Shown one piece after another: positions 43,066 to 51,511 of a DNA stretch of 64,000 nt. Source of the stretch: an uncultured Acetatifactor sp. (GTDB taxonomy: Bacteria; Bacillota; Clostridia; Lachnospirales; Lachnospiraceae); NCBI GenBank assembly GCA_934394815.1, contig CAKRRD010000002.1:82473-146472 (forward strand), in the 5' to 3' direction. The position numbers and the translations under genes were made by a program. The notes below the pieces were generated by a model. It ran no database searches. It saw only the letters and a program-made list of their open reading frames with translations, and was not told where the DNA came from. Every line of letters begins with the position of its first letter. Within the stretch, counting starts at the first letter, position 1.

Positions 43066-45186
43066 TTATTGTTCTTTTGCTTTTTTGATCTGTTCCTGTA
43101 CGGCCTGTACGATGTATTTTGCACCGACCTCGGCACTGCTGCCCAGATTGTAGACATACTCTTCCACAAACTTCTCGATTCTGTCATGATATGCATCCTT
43201 CTGCTCCAACAGATTTCTGACCTTCTCTTCGGTCTCCTCTGTCTTCGCGGGATCCAGACGATCTCCGATGACATCACGCATCCAGATATTAATGGGTACG
43301 GTGTCGATCTTCTGGTACTCCGGGTTCATGACCTTCATGGGAGTATCCACGAACAGCACCGGCTTGTTGGTGGTAAATGCGTATTCATAAGCGATACCGG
43401 ACCAGTCGGTCACCAGCAGATCCGCCTCGAATACGGTACTGTTGGAGGAGAAATCGGTCTGGATCTCAATATCCGGATTGCCGGCGTAACGTTCTTTCAG
43501 GCGGTCCATCTTATCCTGCTGTAAGCGCACCTGCTGAGGATGAGGGCGTACCACGACTTCATAGCCCTTGCCTGCCAGATCATCCAGCATGCCTTCCAAA
43601 CAACTGTCCACGATGTTGTCCTTCTGCCAGGAGGGAGCGATCAGAATATGCTTCTTCTCATGAGGTGTCTTGTCTGCCTTCTTATAATCTTCGATCATGC
43701 GATCCAGCAGGCAGTAGCCCCAGTCGATCAGCTTCTTGGGAGGCAGGCCGTAGGCTTCCTCTGTCTTGCGGATCTCCTCGGTATGATGCTTGCCGACACA
43801 GTATACGGTATCGTAATGATCCATGGAACCGGTACGCATGGTCATGTTCAGACTATCCATGCAATGCGGGATATAGATATATTCAATATCCTTTCTCACA
43901 TAGCTACGCTTGATGTGGAAGTTCTCAATATCCGGCATGGTCATGACCACCACATCCGCGTCCATCTTCATCATCAGTGTGATCAGACGCTTTTCCCCGA
44001 TATAATAGGCCCGGATCTTGTTCTCTTTTTCCGCCAGGGTAAAGATCTGATCTTCCGGATCACTGGTGATGTAGTGAATGGTCAGGTTCGTATGGGCTAA
44101 CAGCCATTCGATGATGCCCTGATAATATTTATAGAAGCCGCTGCTCTCGGAATAAAATACCAGATGCTTATTGACCACAGAGAAGAAACGTTTGAAGTCC
44201 TTCTTCTCTCTCTTTGCATAGGGATTTTTCTCAAAAAGCTTTTTCCTGCCGCCGATGGACTGCAGCTCCGCCAGTTCCTGTTTGCTGGCTTCCAGAGCTT
44301 CGTAATCCACATAGTCCTTCGGATTGATGGCCCAGTTCAACAGATACAGCTGTAAGATAGCGAACAGGTTGCTGGCGATCCAGTACAGTGCCACGCCCGC
44401 CGGAACGAACCAGCCCAGATACAGGGACAGGCCTACGGAAATTGCCATCATACCGTATTTGTTCAGCATGGACTGCTCTGCCTGCAGGACATTGGAGGCA
44501 TTCTGTGCCACACACAGCAGCCATGCGGAGACACCGGCTGCGATGGGTACGATAATATCAATACCGCCCACTTCGGAAGGTACCCAGCTCAAATTGATGC
44601 CGCAGAAATCCAGTGAAATTCCCTTCACCTGTTCTAACACCGAAGTGATATCCACGCCTGCCAGGGCAGACTGCAGCGCGGCAAACTGCTCTGCGTAATC
44701 ACCACTCTTGATCATTTCCACAACGGTCAGCTGAATGGAGGAGCTTTCGGGATTCACACCGGCCAGGCTGACCGCCAGTCCGTTAAATGCCGTGATCACA
44801 TCCTGTGACATATGCAGCAGATAATCCAGAGGATGATAGATAACCTCTACCAGTCCCATCAGCAGGATCAGCTGAACTGCCAGCGGAATCAGGGATGCCA
44901 GAGGATTGTACTTCTCTCTCTTGAAGATTTTGGACTGTTCATCCGCGATCCGGTCCGCATCTCCGAAATGCTTTGCCTTGATCCGGTTGATCTCCGGCTG
45001 CATCTTTACCATTTTAATGGAGTTCTTCTGTACCCAGATGGAAACCGGTAACAGCACAATCTTGCTGATCAGTGTGAACAGAATGATAGCCAGTCCGTAA
45101 TTATGCGCCAGATAATAGCAGAAATACATTACATATCCCAGCGCTTCCGATAGTATTCGCATTCTGATTAACCATGCCTTTCTCAT
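43066..45186 (-). CDS. YidC/Oxa1 insertase fused to a CDP-glycerol glycerophosphotransferase domain
   Basis: 706 residues from the first ATG (45186). Residues 1-300 are a YidC-type insertase: ALGYVMYFCYYLAHNYGLAIILFTLISKIVLLP, KMVKMQPEINRIKAKH, YNPLASLIPLAVQLILLMGL and PAGVALYWIASNLFAILQLYLL. After a basic linker (RKKLFEKNPYAKREKKDFK) residues 315-706 are a TagB/TagF-type domain with IPHCMDSLNMTMR, LIAPSWQKDN, VVRPHPQQVR and LLVTDWSGIAYEYAF. The second domain normally polymerises glycerophosphate of teichoic acids. No frameshift or stop separates the parts. RBS is unclear; ATG at 45153 is an alternative. The promoter at 45204-45231 drives this gene and probably the five-gene unit. Confidence 0.9.
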   Translation of the reverse strand: MRKAWLIRMRILSEALGYVMYFCYYLAHNYGLAIILFTLISKIVLLPVSIWVQKNSIKMVKMQPEINRIKAKHFGDADRIADEQSKIFKREKYNPLASLIPLAVQLILLMGLVEVIYHPLDYLLHMSQDVITAFNGLAVSLAGVNPESSSIQLTVVEMIKSGDYAEQFAALQSALAGVDITSVLEQVKGISLDFCGINLSWVPSEVGGIDIIVPIAAGVSAWLLCVAQNASNVLQAEQSMLNKYGMMAISVGLSLYLGWFVPAGVALYWIASNLFAILQLYLLNWAINPKDYVDYEALEASKQELAELQSIGGRKKLFEKNPYAKREKKDFKRFFSVVNKHLVFYSESSGFYKYYQGIIEWLLAHTNLTIHYITSDPEDQIFTLAEKENKIRAYYIGEKRLITLMMKMDADVVVMTMPDIENFHIKRSYVRKDIEYIYIPHCMDSLNMTMRTGSMDHYDTVYCVGKHHTEEIRKTEEAYGLPPKKLIDWGYCLLDRMIEDYKKADKTPHEKKHILIAPSWQKDNIVDSCLEGMLDDLAGKGYEVVVRPHPQQVRLQQDKMDRLKERYAGNPDIEIQTDFSSNSTVFEADLLVTDWSGIAYEYAFTTNKPVLFVDTPMKVMNPEYQKIDTVPINIWMRDVIGDRLDPAKTEETEEKVRNLLEQKDAYHDRIEKFVEEYVYNLGSSAEVGAKYIVQAVQEQIKKAKEQ

Positions 45187-45203
45187 TTTAGTCAATAGAG
45201 TTA

Positions 45204-45231
45204 ATTATAACATACTCATACGTTTTTTCAA
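45204..45231 (-). promoter_or_regulatory. Promoter of the YidC-fusion/transferase operon
   Basis: TTGAAA, 16-bp spacer, TATAAT, only about 18 bp before the first ATG, so the leader is very short. Confidence 0.75.
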
Positions 45232-45253
45232 CATGGAAAGCAATTTTTCCGTT

Positions 45254-45308
45254 CAAAAAGCAGGCAGAAAATACTGTTATTGTAACAGTATTTTCTGCCT
45301 GCTTTCCT
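45254..45308 (-). terminator. Long-stem intrinsic terminator of the GGDEF gene
   Basis: AAAGCAGGCAGAAAATACTG (45257-45276) pairs perfectly with 45286-45305; the TTA/TAA flanks of the loop extend it to 23 bp around a TTG loop. T run in the minus direction follows, 36 bp past the stop. Confidence 0.85.
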
Positions 45309-45340
45309 GTTTTTCTGTATTCTTTGTTCCATTTCCGGCT

Positions 45341-47026
45341 TTACTGCCGGCTATCCGGGGATTCTTCCCCCGGCTTCTTATAGAATGCAAAATCATTCTT
45401 GCCGTTCTTCTTCACCTGATACATGGCATCATCCGCACACACAATCAGCTGTTCCAGATTGTCCGTATCCTTCGGATAACTTGCAATACCGATACTGCCG
45501 CCGATTTTGCGTTTCGTACCACAGAGCACCACATCCTTCGTAAATACCTGTCTGCACTGGTACGCAGTCTTCTCCACCAGCATATTCTGGCTGCTGCGCA
45601 GGATCAGAATGAATTCGTCCCCCGCGAAACGGTAGGAAGTAAGTATCTGGGACTGCATGTCCTTCAATCGGTTTGCCACCTGCTGCAGAGCTTCGTCTCC
45701 GGCGGTATGGCCGTAAGTATCGTTGATCTTCTTGAAATTATCAATATCCAGCATCATGACTGTGCAGGGAACCTTTGCACCAATAAGCTGTTCCAGATCT
45801 TTCATGAATTTGCTCCGGTTCGGAAGTCCCGTCAGGAAGTCATGCTGGGATGCGGATTCCATAATGGCTCTTGCCTTTTCCAGTTCCTCCAGAAGCTTTC
45901 TTCTGCGGAAATTATCAAAGCATACCCACAGGATAATGACCACCAGTGCAAGAATCAGCACCAGTGCCGGCACCAGAGCTTCTCTATTCCTTACGAAAAA
46001 GCTCTCCTCATGGTTCACGAACTCCGTATCTTCCGGAAACTGCCATGCCTCCAGTTTGAACTTCCGCATGACATTTTCATCCACGCAGTAGATATTCGGG
46101 CTTTCCCGTACCACATTGATCTCGCCGCTGTCCGTACCATTCATAATGTCCATGGCAATATTCGCTGCAATCTCTCCCGATTTGTACATGGAGACCACGT
46201 TACCGCCCAGCAGTCCGTCACCGATTCCTGCTTCCACCATGCGGTAGACCGGCACCTTGGCATAATTCACAATCGTGTGGACCGCCTGTGCGCTGGTATA
46301 CTGCTTTCCGCTGCCATCTTCTGACATCACTATGTAGATCAGTATGGTATTTTCATCTACCTTGCTGATGGCCTGCTGAAGTCTTGCGGTTGTAAACTCC
46401 GAAGCATTGATCTCGGAAAATTCCAGATCCGGATATGCTTCCTGTGCACTGTAAAAGTTCTTCCGCTCTGCATCCCCGGTCAATGAATCGTCCAGTATGG
46501 CCACCACTTTGTCCGCTGCTGGATTCACTTTCAATGCCATGTCAATATTCTTCTCTACGGACAATTTCTCGATGATTCCTGTCACCAGAGGATTTTCTGC
46601 CGCTTTCATGGCATATTCCTCATCGTTGACGCCTTCGAAGACTATGGGAATCTCCGGAAACATTTCCTCCCGGTATTCCATGGCAAACTGCAAAGCCGAA
46701 TCATCGCCTACGATCACTACATCGTATGGCTCGGTATTCTCCAGATGATATTCCAGCATATCGTGGAACATATCCAGCCATTCCTTCGTCCGAAAGCGCT
46801 TCGTATCCATGAACTCATAGTCGATGGTAGTGTTTTCGTCCACACCGGCCTGGATTCCTTCAATCTGTGTCTGTACCGTATCCCATCCGTAAGAATAGGA
46901 ACTGATAAAAAGCACTCTCTTACTATTGTTTGCTGCCTGTGTCTCCACCTCCATGGAAACTGCCCCCATAGTTCCCACGCTGATGAAAAGGGCCAGCGAC
47001 AGCAATAATGCTTTCCACTTTCTCAT
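45341..47026 (-). CDS. ABC-type sensor diguanylate cyclase (GGDEF)
   Basis: About 561 residues. Signal peptide or N-terminal helix (KALLLSLALFISVGTMGAVS), an extracellular substrate-binding-protein-like domain of the TrpX/ABC_sub_bind type (KRVLFISSYSYGWDTVQTQIEGIQAG ... VVSMYKSGEIAANIAMDIMNG), a transmembrane helix (ALVPALVLILALVVIILWVCF) and a GGDEF domain with HDFLTGLPNRSKF, DIDNFKKINDTYGHTAGDEAL and AGDEF in the active site, a permitted variant. It should make c-di-GMP in response to an external ligand. Start ATG at 47026 has GGGG ten bases before; ATG at 47053 is the alternative. Confidence 0.9.
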   Translation of the reverse strand: MRKWKALLLSLALFISVGTMGAVSMEVETQAANNSKRVLFISSYSYGWDTVQTQIEGIQAGVDENTTIDYEFMDTKRFRTKEWLDMFHDMLEYHLENTEPYDVVIVGDDSALQFAMEYREEMFPEIPIVFEGVNDEEYAMKAAENPLVTGIIEKLSVEKNIDMALKVNPAADKVVAILDDSLTGDAERKNFYSAQEAYPDLEFSEINASEFTTARLQQAISKVDENTILIYIVMSEDGSGKQYTSAQAVHTIVNYAKVPVYRMVEAGIGDGLLGGNVVSMYKSGEIAANIAMDIMNGTDSGEINVVRESPNIYCVDENVMRKFKLEAWQFPEDTEFVNHEESFFVRNREALVPALVLILALVVIILWVCFDNFRRRKLLEELEKARAIMESASQHDFLTGLPNRSKFMKDLEQLIGAKVPCTVMMLDIDNFKKINDTYGHTAGDEALQQVANRLKDMQSQILTSYRFAGDEFILILRSSQNMLVEKTAYQCRQVFTKDVVLCGTKRKIGGSIGIASYPKDTDNLEQLIVCADDAMYQVKKNGKNDFAFYKKPGEESPDSRQ

Positions 47027-47136
47027 ATTCTGTCTGCCCCAATCCCAATACATTTTCGTCACTTGTACGGTACAGTTGTCTGTACCTGTATCTCTCTGGT
47101 ACTATTCTACCACACAACTTTCCGAAAACAAAGAGG

Positions 47137-48102
47137 TTAATTTAATCTTGTAATAATTCCTTCTTCTTTTTTCTCCTTCATTTTGCCGAGAATCGTCGGT
47201 ACTGCGCCAAGTGCTACAAACAGGTACAGAAGAAGCAGATTTCCCACATAGCTTCCGAAATCAATAATCTCCTCTGTCACGGCATAAGAAACCAGACGAT
47301 AGCATTCGAAAATATTGTAACCGGCCTCTGCGCCACCGGCATCCCGGAGCAAAATAATTGCCCAGTCCACACGATCCGCAAAATAAGTCATCAATATCAT
47401 AATGATCACACTGATCACCACAGCTTTCTTTGTCAGTTTTCCTCCCAGCATCTCATATCCCTTCAGAACACAAACTGCCATGATCACACCGGACAGCGCG
47501 GCTACATAGCCCAGCTGACTGAGCACCAGAACACTGAGTGCTCCTAACAGGGAGCCTAACAGAGCCCCCACGATGCCTCCTATGATATTCTCTTTCTTCT
47601 GTGCGGTCTGCTGTGCTTTCATTGCGATATCACTGCGCATCTTTTTCTCGCAGTCCGGACATAAATGATAATATTCCCCGCCCATTCTGAAAGCTCCGGT
47701 CTCCACCTCCTGTGCGCACAGATCACAACAGGGAGTGTAGCTGCTGGCACGCAGAAATGCCGTTGTGGCGGCAATCGCTTCATTCAATGTATCCTTGCAT
47801 TTTTCCGCATTGGACTGCACTTTCAGAGAAACTCTGATATCCAGATTCTTCTGGTTGAAATTTGCAATTTTTTTACTGCTTTTTTGAAACTGTTTGACTG
47901 CCTGTTTCTCCAATATCGATCCGTCAGCGCTTTTCGCTGCCGTATGTAATACCATCATAAAAGGATATCTTGCATCCGGTGCATAGACAATAAAATCAAA
48001 ACCGTCTCTTTCTCCGTGAAACACGTCATTGGTCTCATCGTAACGCAGTCCTGTTCCCATGGCTATCTGCTGATAGTTTTCAACTTTCTTTTTCTGGTTC
48101 AT
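47137..48102 (-). CDS. Zinc-ribbon membrane protein of unknown function
   Basis: 321 residues. Residues 1-120 form a soluble region (GERDGFDFIVYAPDARYPFMMVLHTA), then CCDLC...CPDC zinc-ribbon cysteines near 130-155, and four to five membrane helices (IIGGIVGALLGSLLGALSVLVL, LSGVIMAVCVLKGYEML, VVISVIIMILMTYFA). Function not recognised. ATG at 48102 follows GGGGAG by seven bases. Upstream of the GGDEF gene on the same strand, 74-110 bp apart. Confidence 0.75.
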   Translation of the reverse strand: MNQKKKVENYQQIAMGTGLRYDETNDVFHGERDGFDFIVYAPDARYPFMMVLHTAAKSADGSILEKQAVKQFQKSSKKIANFNQKNLDIRVSLKVQSNAEKCKDTLNEAIAATTAFLRASSYTPCCDLCAQEVETGAFRMGGEYYHLCPDCEKKMRSDIAMKAQQTAQKKENIIGGIVGALLGSLLGALSVLVLSQLGYVAALSGVIMAVCVLKGYEMLGGKLTKKAVVISVIIMILMTYFADRVDWAIILLRDAGGAEAGYNIFECYRLVSYAVTEEIIDFGSYVGNLLLLYLFVALGAVPTILGKMKEKKEEGIITRLN

Positions 48103-48198
48103 TTCCTCTCTCCCCATCCTTTGTATTAAAAATCATTTCTATTCTACACTACACCGCATTAACATGCAACCCCATTAAATTTTTTGACCTCTTTAACG

Positions 48199-48235
48199 CA
48201 CAAAAGCTACAGGCAACATGTGTCTGCAGCTTTCT
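48199..48235 (-). terminator. Terminator of the DUF1905/C39-like gene
   Basis: AAAGCTGCAG and CTGTAGCTTT arms (10 bp, one wobble) with an 11-nt loop and TTTTG after it in the minus direction. Confidence 0.7.
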
Positions 48236-48270
48236 GTCTTTTCTTATGTATTGTTTATTATCCTGACTGT

Positions 48271-48939
48271 TTAGCACTTGATCTCAAGATATCCCAACAG
48301 TTTGCTCATGTCGTACTCTTCCAGCACGCCCAGATTGGAATCGTAGAACTTGCCGTCGAAGTGTATCAGATAGTGGCAAAAACGTCCCATCTTCTCCATC
48401 ATGATACAGCACTTCGGCAGCACTGCGGGTCTTCCCTCGGTATATACGATGATATCGGTATGATCGATACCATAGTAGTTCAGTGCGGAAATCACACGTC
48501 CCATGGTAGCCTGCCACTCTCTGCAGTCCATAACGCTGATGACTTCTGCAATGGTAACACCGGCTAACATTGCTACACAGGCCTGGCCGCACAGACCATC
48601 TTCGGGCTGGATGATCACGTTCATGCTGTCGATCTTACGGATGGGCTTCTCAAAGCTGTACGGGCTGTTCTGGTCCATGCGGATCAGGGAACCGTTGACA
48701 TGTAACAGAATCTTATGGGTTACACCCAGTTCTACCTTTACAGCCTCCTCATCAGTGATCACTACTTCATAATTGCCCTTCTCCTTGGGATGCAGTTCAC
48801 ACTCGATGATGTTGTTATCCAGGACAATGTCTCCCTTGATGACTTCTCTCTGCTTACATACTTCCCATACGTTGAAAGGGATCTGAATGGTATATCCGGC
48901 ATCCTTTTTTTCTACTTTAGATTCAAAAAAATATCTCAT
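48271..48939 (-). CDS. DUF1905-like domain fused to a papain-like (C39) domain
   Basis: 222 residues. The first 85 residues look like a DUF1905-type beta-barrel (RYFFESKVEKKDAGYTIQIPFNVWEVCKQREVIKGDIVLD, VELGVTHKILLHVNGSL). Residues 108-222 have a cysteine-protease pattern: QPEDGLCGQACVAMLAGVT with candidate Cys, then CHYLIHFDGKFYDSNLG with candidate His and Asp, plus TGRVISALNYYGID-like helix. It could be a peptidase or an inactive peptide-binding relative. RBS CGGAGGAATGAATC before ATG. Confidence 0.7.
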   Translation of the reverse strand: MRYFFESKVEKKDAGYTIQIPFNVWEVCKQREVIKGDIVLDNNIIECELHPKEKGNYEVVITDEEAVKVELGVTHKILLHVNGSLIRMDQNSPYSFEKPIRKIDSMNVIIQPEDGLCGQACVAMLAGVTIAEVISVMDCREWQATMGRVISALNYYGIDHTDIIVYTEGRPAVLPKCCIMMEKMGRFCHYLIHFDGKFYDSNLGVLEEYDMSKLLGYLEIKC

Positions 48940-49121
48940 GATTCATTCCTCCGTTGCTTTTGCTGTTCCCGAGTATTCTCTTAAGAAAGATATTTACGAA
49001 AGCGGTTACATTACTATTTATCTTGATTCTAGCAAAATTTTCCGTCCTTGCAAAGGGCTTGTCTGAAAGTACTAAAAAAAAAACATCCTGTCAAAATTTT
49101 ATCATAATAACCGCACATAAA

Positions 49122-49168
49122 ATAAGCCATGCTCCGCAAAAAAATGTCTTGCAGGCACATGGCTTATC
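49122..49168 (-). terminator. Terminator of mgtE
   Basis: TAAGCCATG and CATGGCTTA arms with an internal GCA/TGC pairing, then TTTT in the minus direction, 40 bp past the mgtE stop. Confidence 0.7.
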
Positions 49169-49208
49169 CTTGTTTTTATAAATTCATATCTCTGATATTG
49201 TCTGCTGT

Positions 49209-50558
49209 CTATAGGCCCATGATTGCAGATGCCACCCGGAAGTATACCAGCAAAGACAGCGCATCCACGATGGTGGTGATAAAAGGGCTGGCCATGACCG
49301 CCGGGTCGAAGCCCAGACGCTTTGCCAGAACCGGCAGTAAACAACCGATGATCATGGCGATCACTACGGCAGCTATCAATGTCAGGCATACGGAAACCGC
49401 CACCAGCACTCCTACTCTGTCCAGCAGCAGCAATTTTACAAAATTGGCTGCGGAAAGAGTAATACCGCAGATCAGGGCCACACGGATTTCCTTGAAAACG
49501 ACCTTCGGCACATCCCGGTATTCGATCTCATTCAGAGACAGTCCACGGATGACCGTAACGCTGGCCTGGCTTCCGGCATTACCGCCGGTATCCATTAACA
49601 TGGGAATATACGCCACCAGTACCGCACAGACACTCAGTGCATCCTCGAAGGACGAGATAATGGCACCGGTAAATGTGGCCGATACCATTAACAGCAGCAG
49701 CCAGGGAATACGCTTTTTAAAGGTCTCGAATACTCCCGTTTTCATGTACGGCTTATCGCTGGGCACGATAGCCGCCATCTTTTCCATATCCTCCGTGGTC
49801 TCTTCTTCGATGATATCCACGATATCGTCCACGGTGATAATACCTACCAGCCGGTTCTCATTATCCACTACCGGCATGGCTGTAAAGTCGTATTTTTTGA
49901 ACTGTCTGGCAACTTCCTCCTGATCCATCAGGGTGTTGATGGAGATGACATTCTCATGCATGATGTCACCGATGACCTCGTTGCCGTCCATAATCAACAG
50001 ATAACGCAGAGCTACCGTTCCCACCAGTCTTCTCTGGGCATCCAGCACGTAGCAGATGTTGATGGTCTCACTGTCCAGACCCACTTTACGAATACGCTCG
50101 ATAGCCTCATTCACCGTCAGATTCTCCTTCAGGTCCACATACTCGACCGTCATGATACTTCCGGCAGAATCCTCCGGATAACGCAGCAGATGGTTAATGT
50201 CTCTGCGCACCTCAGGGCTTGCGTTGGTCAGCAGCTTTTTGACAATATTGGCAGGCATCTCCTCCAGCAGATCGGCCGCATCGTCCGCCATCAGATTATT
50301 GATGATGTTCGCTGCTTCCTTATCTGACAGGGAAGTGATGATCTTCTGCTGATTGTCCATATCTAAATAGGAAAAAACGTCTGCCGCCAGGTCCTTGGGA
50401 AGGATGCGGAAGACTTTTAACATCTCTTCCTCTTCCAGTTCTTCCAGAAGGCCTGCAATATCGGCATCGTTGAGCTCAGCCAGATACTGGCGCAGCTTGG
50501 TGTACTGCTTGGTGTTAAGAAGTTCTAAGACCTCTTCCAGTTCTTTGATCTGTTCCAT
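49209..50558 (-). CDS. mgtE: MgtE-type magnesium channel
   Basis: 449 residues. N domain of superhelical repeats (LLEELEEEEMLKVFRILPKDLAADVFSYLD), tandem CBS domains (IMTVEYVDLKENLTVNEAIERI; VISINTLMDQEEVARQFKKYDFTAMPVVD), a connecting helix and a five-helix pore domain with the signature TGGNAGSQASV. Cytosolic Mg2+ closes such channels through the N and CBS domains. RBS AAGGAGGATCATC before ATG. I do not see an M-box in the 150-bp leader, but a short leader ORF candidate is there. Confidence 0.95.
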   Translation of the reverse strand: MEQIKELEEVLELLNTKQYTKLRQYLAELNDADIAGLLEELEEEEMLKVFRILPKDLAADVFSYLDMDNQQKIITSLSDKEAANIINNLMADDAADLLEEMPANIVKKLLTNASPEVRRDINHLLRYPEDSAGSIMTVEYVDLKENLTVNEAIERIRKVGLDSETINICYVLDAQRRLVGTVALRYLLIMDGNEVIGDIMHENVISINTLMDQEEVARQFKKYDFTAMPVVDNENRLVGIITVDDIVDIIEEETTEDMEKMAAIVPSDKPYMKTGVFETFKKRIPWLLLLMVSATFTGAIISSFEDALSVCAVLVAYIPMLMDTGGNAGSQASVTVIRGLSLNEIEYRDVPKVVFKEIRVALICGITLSAANFVKLLLLDRVGVLVAVSVCLTLIAAVVIAMIIGCLLPVLAKRLGFDPAVMASPFITTIVDALSLLVYFRVASAIMGL

Positions 50559-50652
50559 GATGATCCTCCTTATGATGTTTTCTATGGGTGTAACTTACAT
50601 GGCAACTTCGCCCCGGAAGTGGGTTGTCAGAACTCTTCTGTGTACACTTCAT
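50515..50652 (-). CDS. Candidate leader ORF overlapping the mgtE start
   Basis: 45 codons from an ATG at 50652 preceded by AAAGGTGGTGG, rich in His, Lys, Ser and Cys (MKCTQKSSDNPLPGRSCH then SYTHRKHHKEDHH), ending 44 bp inside mgtE in another frame. Leader peptides regulate Mg2+ transporters elsewhere, but overlap with the mgtE RBS could also be chance. Confidence 0.25.
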   Translation of the reverse strand: MKCTQKSSDNPLPGRSCHVSYTHRKHHKEDHHGTDQRTGRGLRTS

Positions 50653-50712
50653 AAAAACCACCACCTTTCTGCAGGAAATCATAAAACCGCTGTTTTTATT
50701 TTAACTTTTTGA

Positions 50713-51360
50713 CTATTCTTTGTCAACGAAATACGTCTCTTTCAATTTCTCAATTTTTACCTTCCCACAGGTGGTCTCTGTCAGGTTTTTCCTGATGTTT
50801 TCCTCTTTTTCCAGCGGGACGCGTAAAATAAATTTTACATTTTCCGCGTAGATGCTGTCCACGGGAACGATCCCCTGCTGTCCGAAATAGTATTGCAGTT
50901 TTCCCACATCATTATAATCCGCAGTCACTTCCAGTTCGCAGCCTTTCCGCATAATGCCCGTCTCGCAATGGGAAAGCCCTTCCTTCACCGCCTGGGAATA
51001 GGCCCGCACCAGACCGCCGGTGCCAAGCAGTGTGCCACCAAAATACCTCGTCACCACCACTGCTATATTGCGGATGCCGGAGCCCGTCAATACTTCCAGC
51101 ATGGGGCGGCCCGCCGTTCCGGAGGGTTCCCCATCGTCACTGCATCTTGTAAGTTCCCCTCTGCTTCCTATTATAAAGGCCGAACAGTTGTGTCTGGCAT
51201 CCCAGTATTTTTTCTTCATTTCCTCTATAAAAGCCACGGCTTCTTCCTCGGTCTCGCATTTGCGGATCGTGGCAATAAATCGGGACTTTTTCTCCACGAT
51301 CTCACCTTCACCGCCGGATAGAAGGACTCTGTAGCTGTCTGTTGCTGTCATGTCGCCCAT
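50713..51360 (-). CDS. YigZ/IMPACT family protein
   Basis: 215 residues. N-terminal UPF0029 domain with KKSRFIATIRKCETEEEAVAFIEE, RHNCSAFIIG, CSDDGEPSGTAGRPMLEVL and VVVTRYFGGTLLGTGGLVRAY, then a C-terminal DUF1949 ferredoxin-like domain. ATG at 51360 follows AGAGAGG. Thought to bind nucleic acid or ribosomes; the cellular role is not established. Confidence 0.93.
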   Translation of the reverse strand: MGDMTATDSYRVLLSGGEGEIVEKKSRFIATIRKCETEEEAVAFIEEMKKKYWDARHNCSAFIIGSRGELTRCSDDGEPSGTAGRPMLEVLTGSGIRNIAVVVTRYFGGTLLGTGGLVRAYSQAVKEGLSHCETGIMRKGCELEVTADYNDVGKLQYYFGQQGIVPVDSIYAENVKFILRVPLEKEENIRKNLTETTCGKVKIEKLKETYFVDKE

Positions 51361-51445
51361 GTATGACCTCTCTTTTTTATGGATTTTTATTTTCATTTTC
51401 AGTGTAGCATAACTTCTCCAAAATGTGAAACAATTCTAAAAAGCC

Positions 51446-51474
51446 TTTATTTACATAGCATTATTTGTTATAAT
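51446..51474 (+). promoter_or_regulatory. Promoter of the PBP1A gene
   Basis: TTTATT, 17-bp spacer, TATAAT. The -10 overlaps an upstream in-frame ATG at 51473, which therefore cannot be the translation start. Confidence 0.65.
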
Positions 51475-51511
51475 GGATGCGTCTGTATCTCAGGCAGAAA
51501 GGACTTGTTTT

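Noticed and set aside
45233-46324. 363-codon plus-strand ORF
   Set aside because: Antisense to the GGDEF gene and begins inside the terminator region; no domain recognised.
50559-50712. M-box magnesium riboswitch upstream of mgtE
   Set aside because: The conserved M-box start and core segments are not found in the leader.
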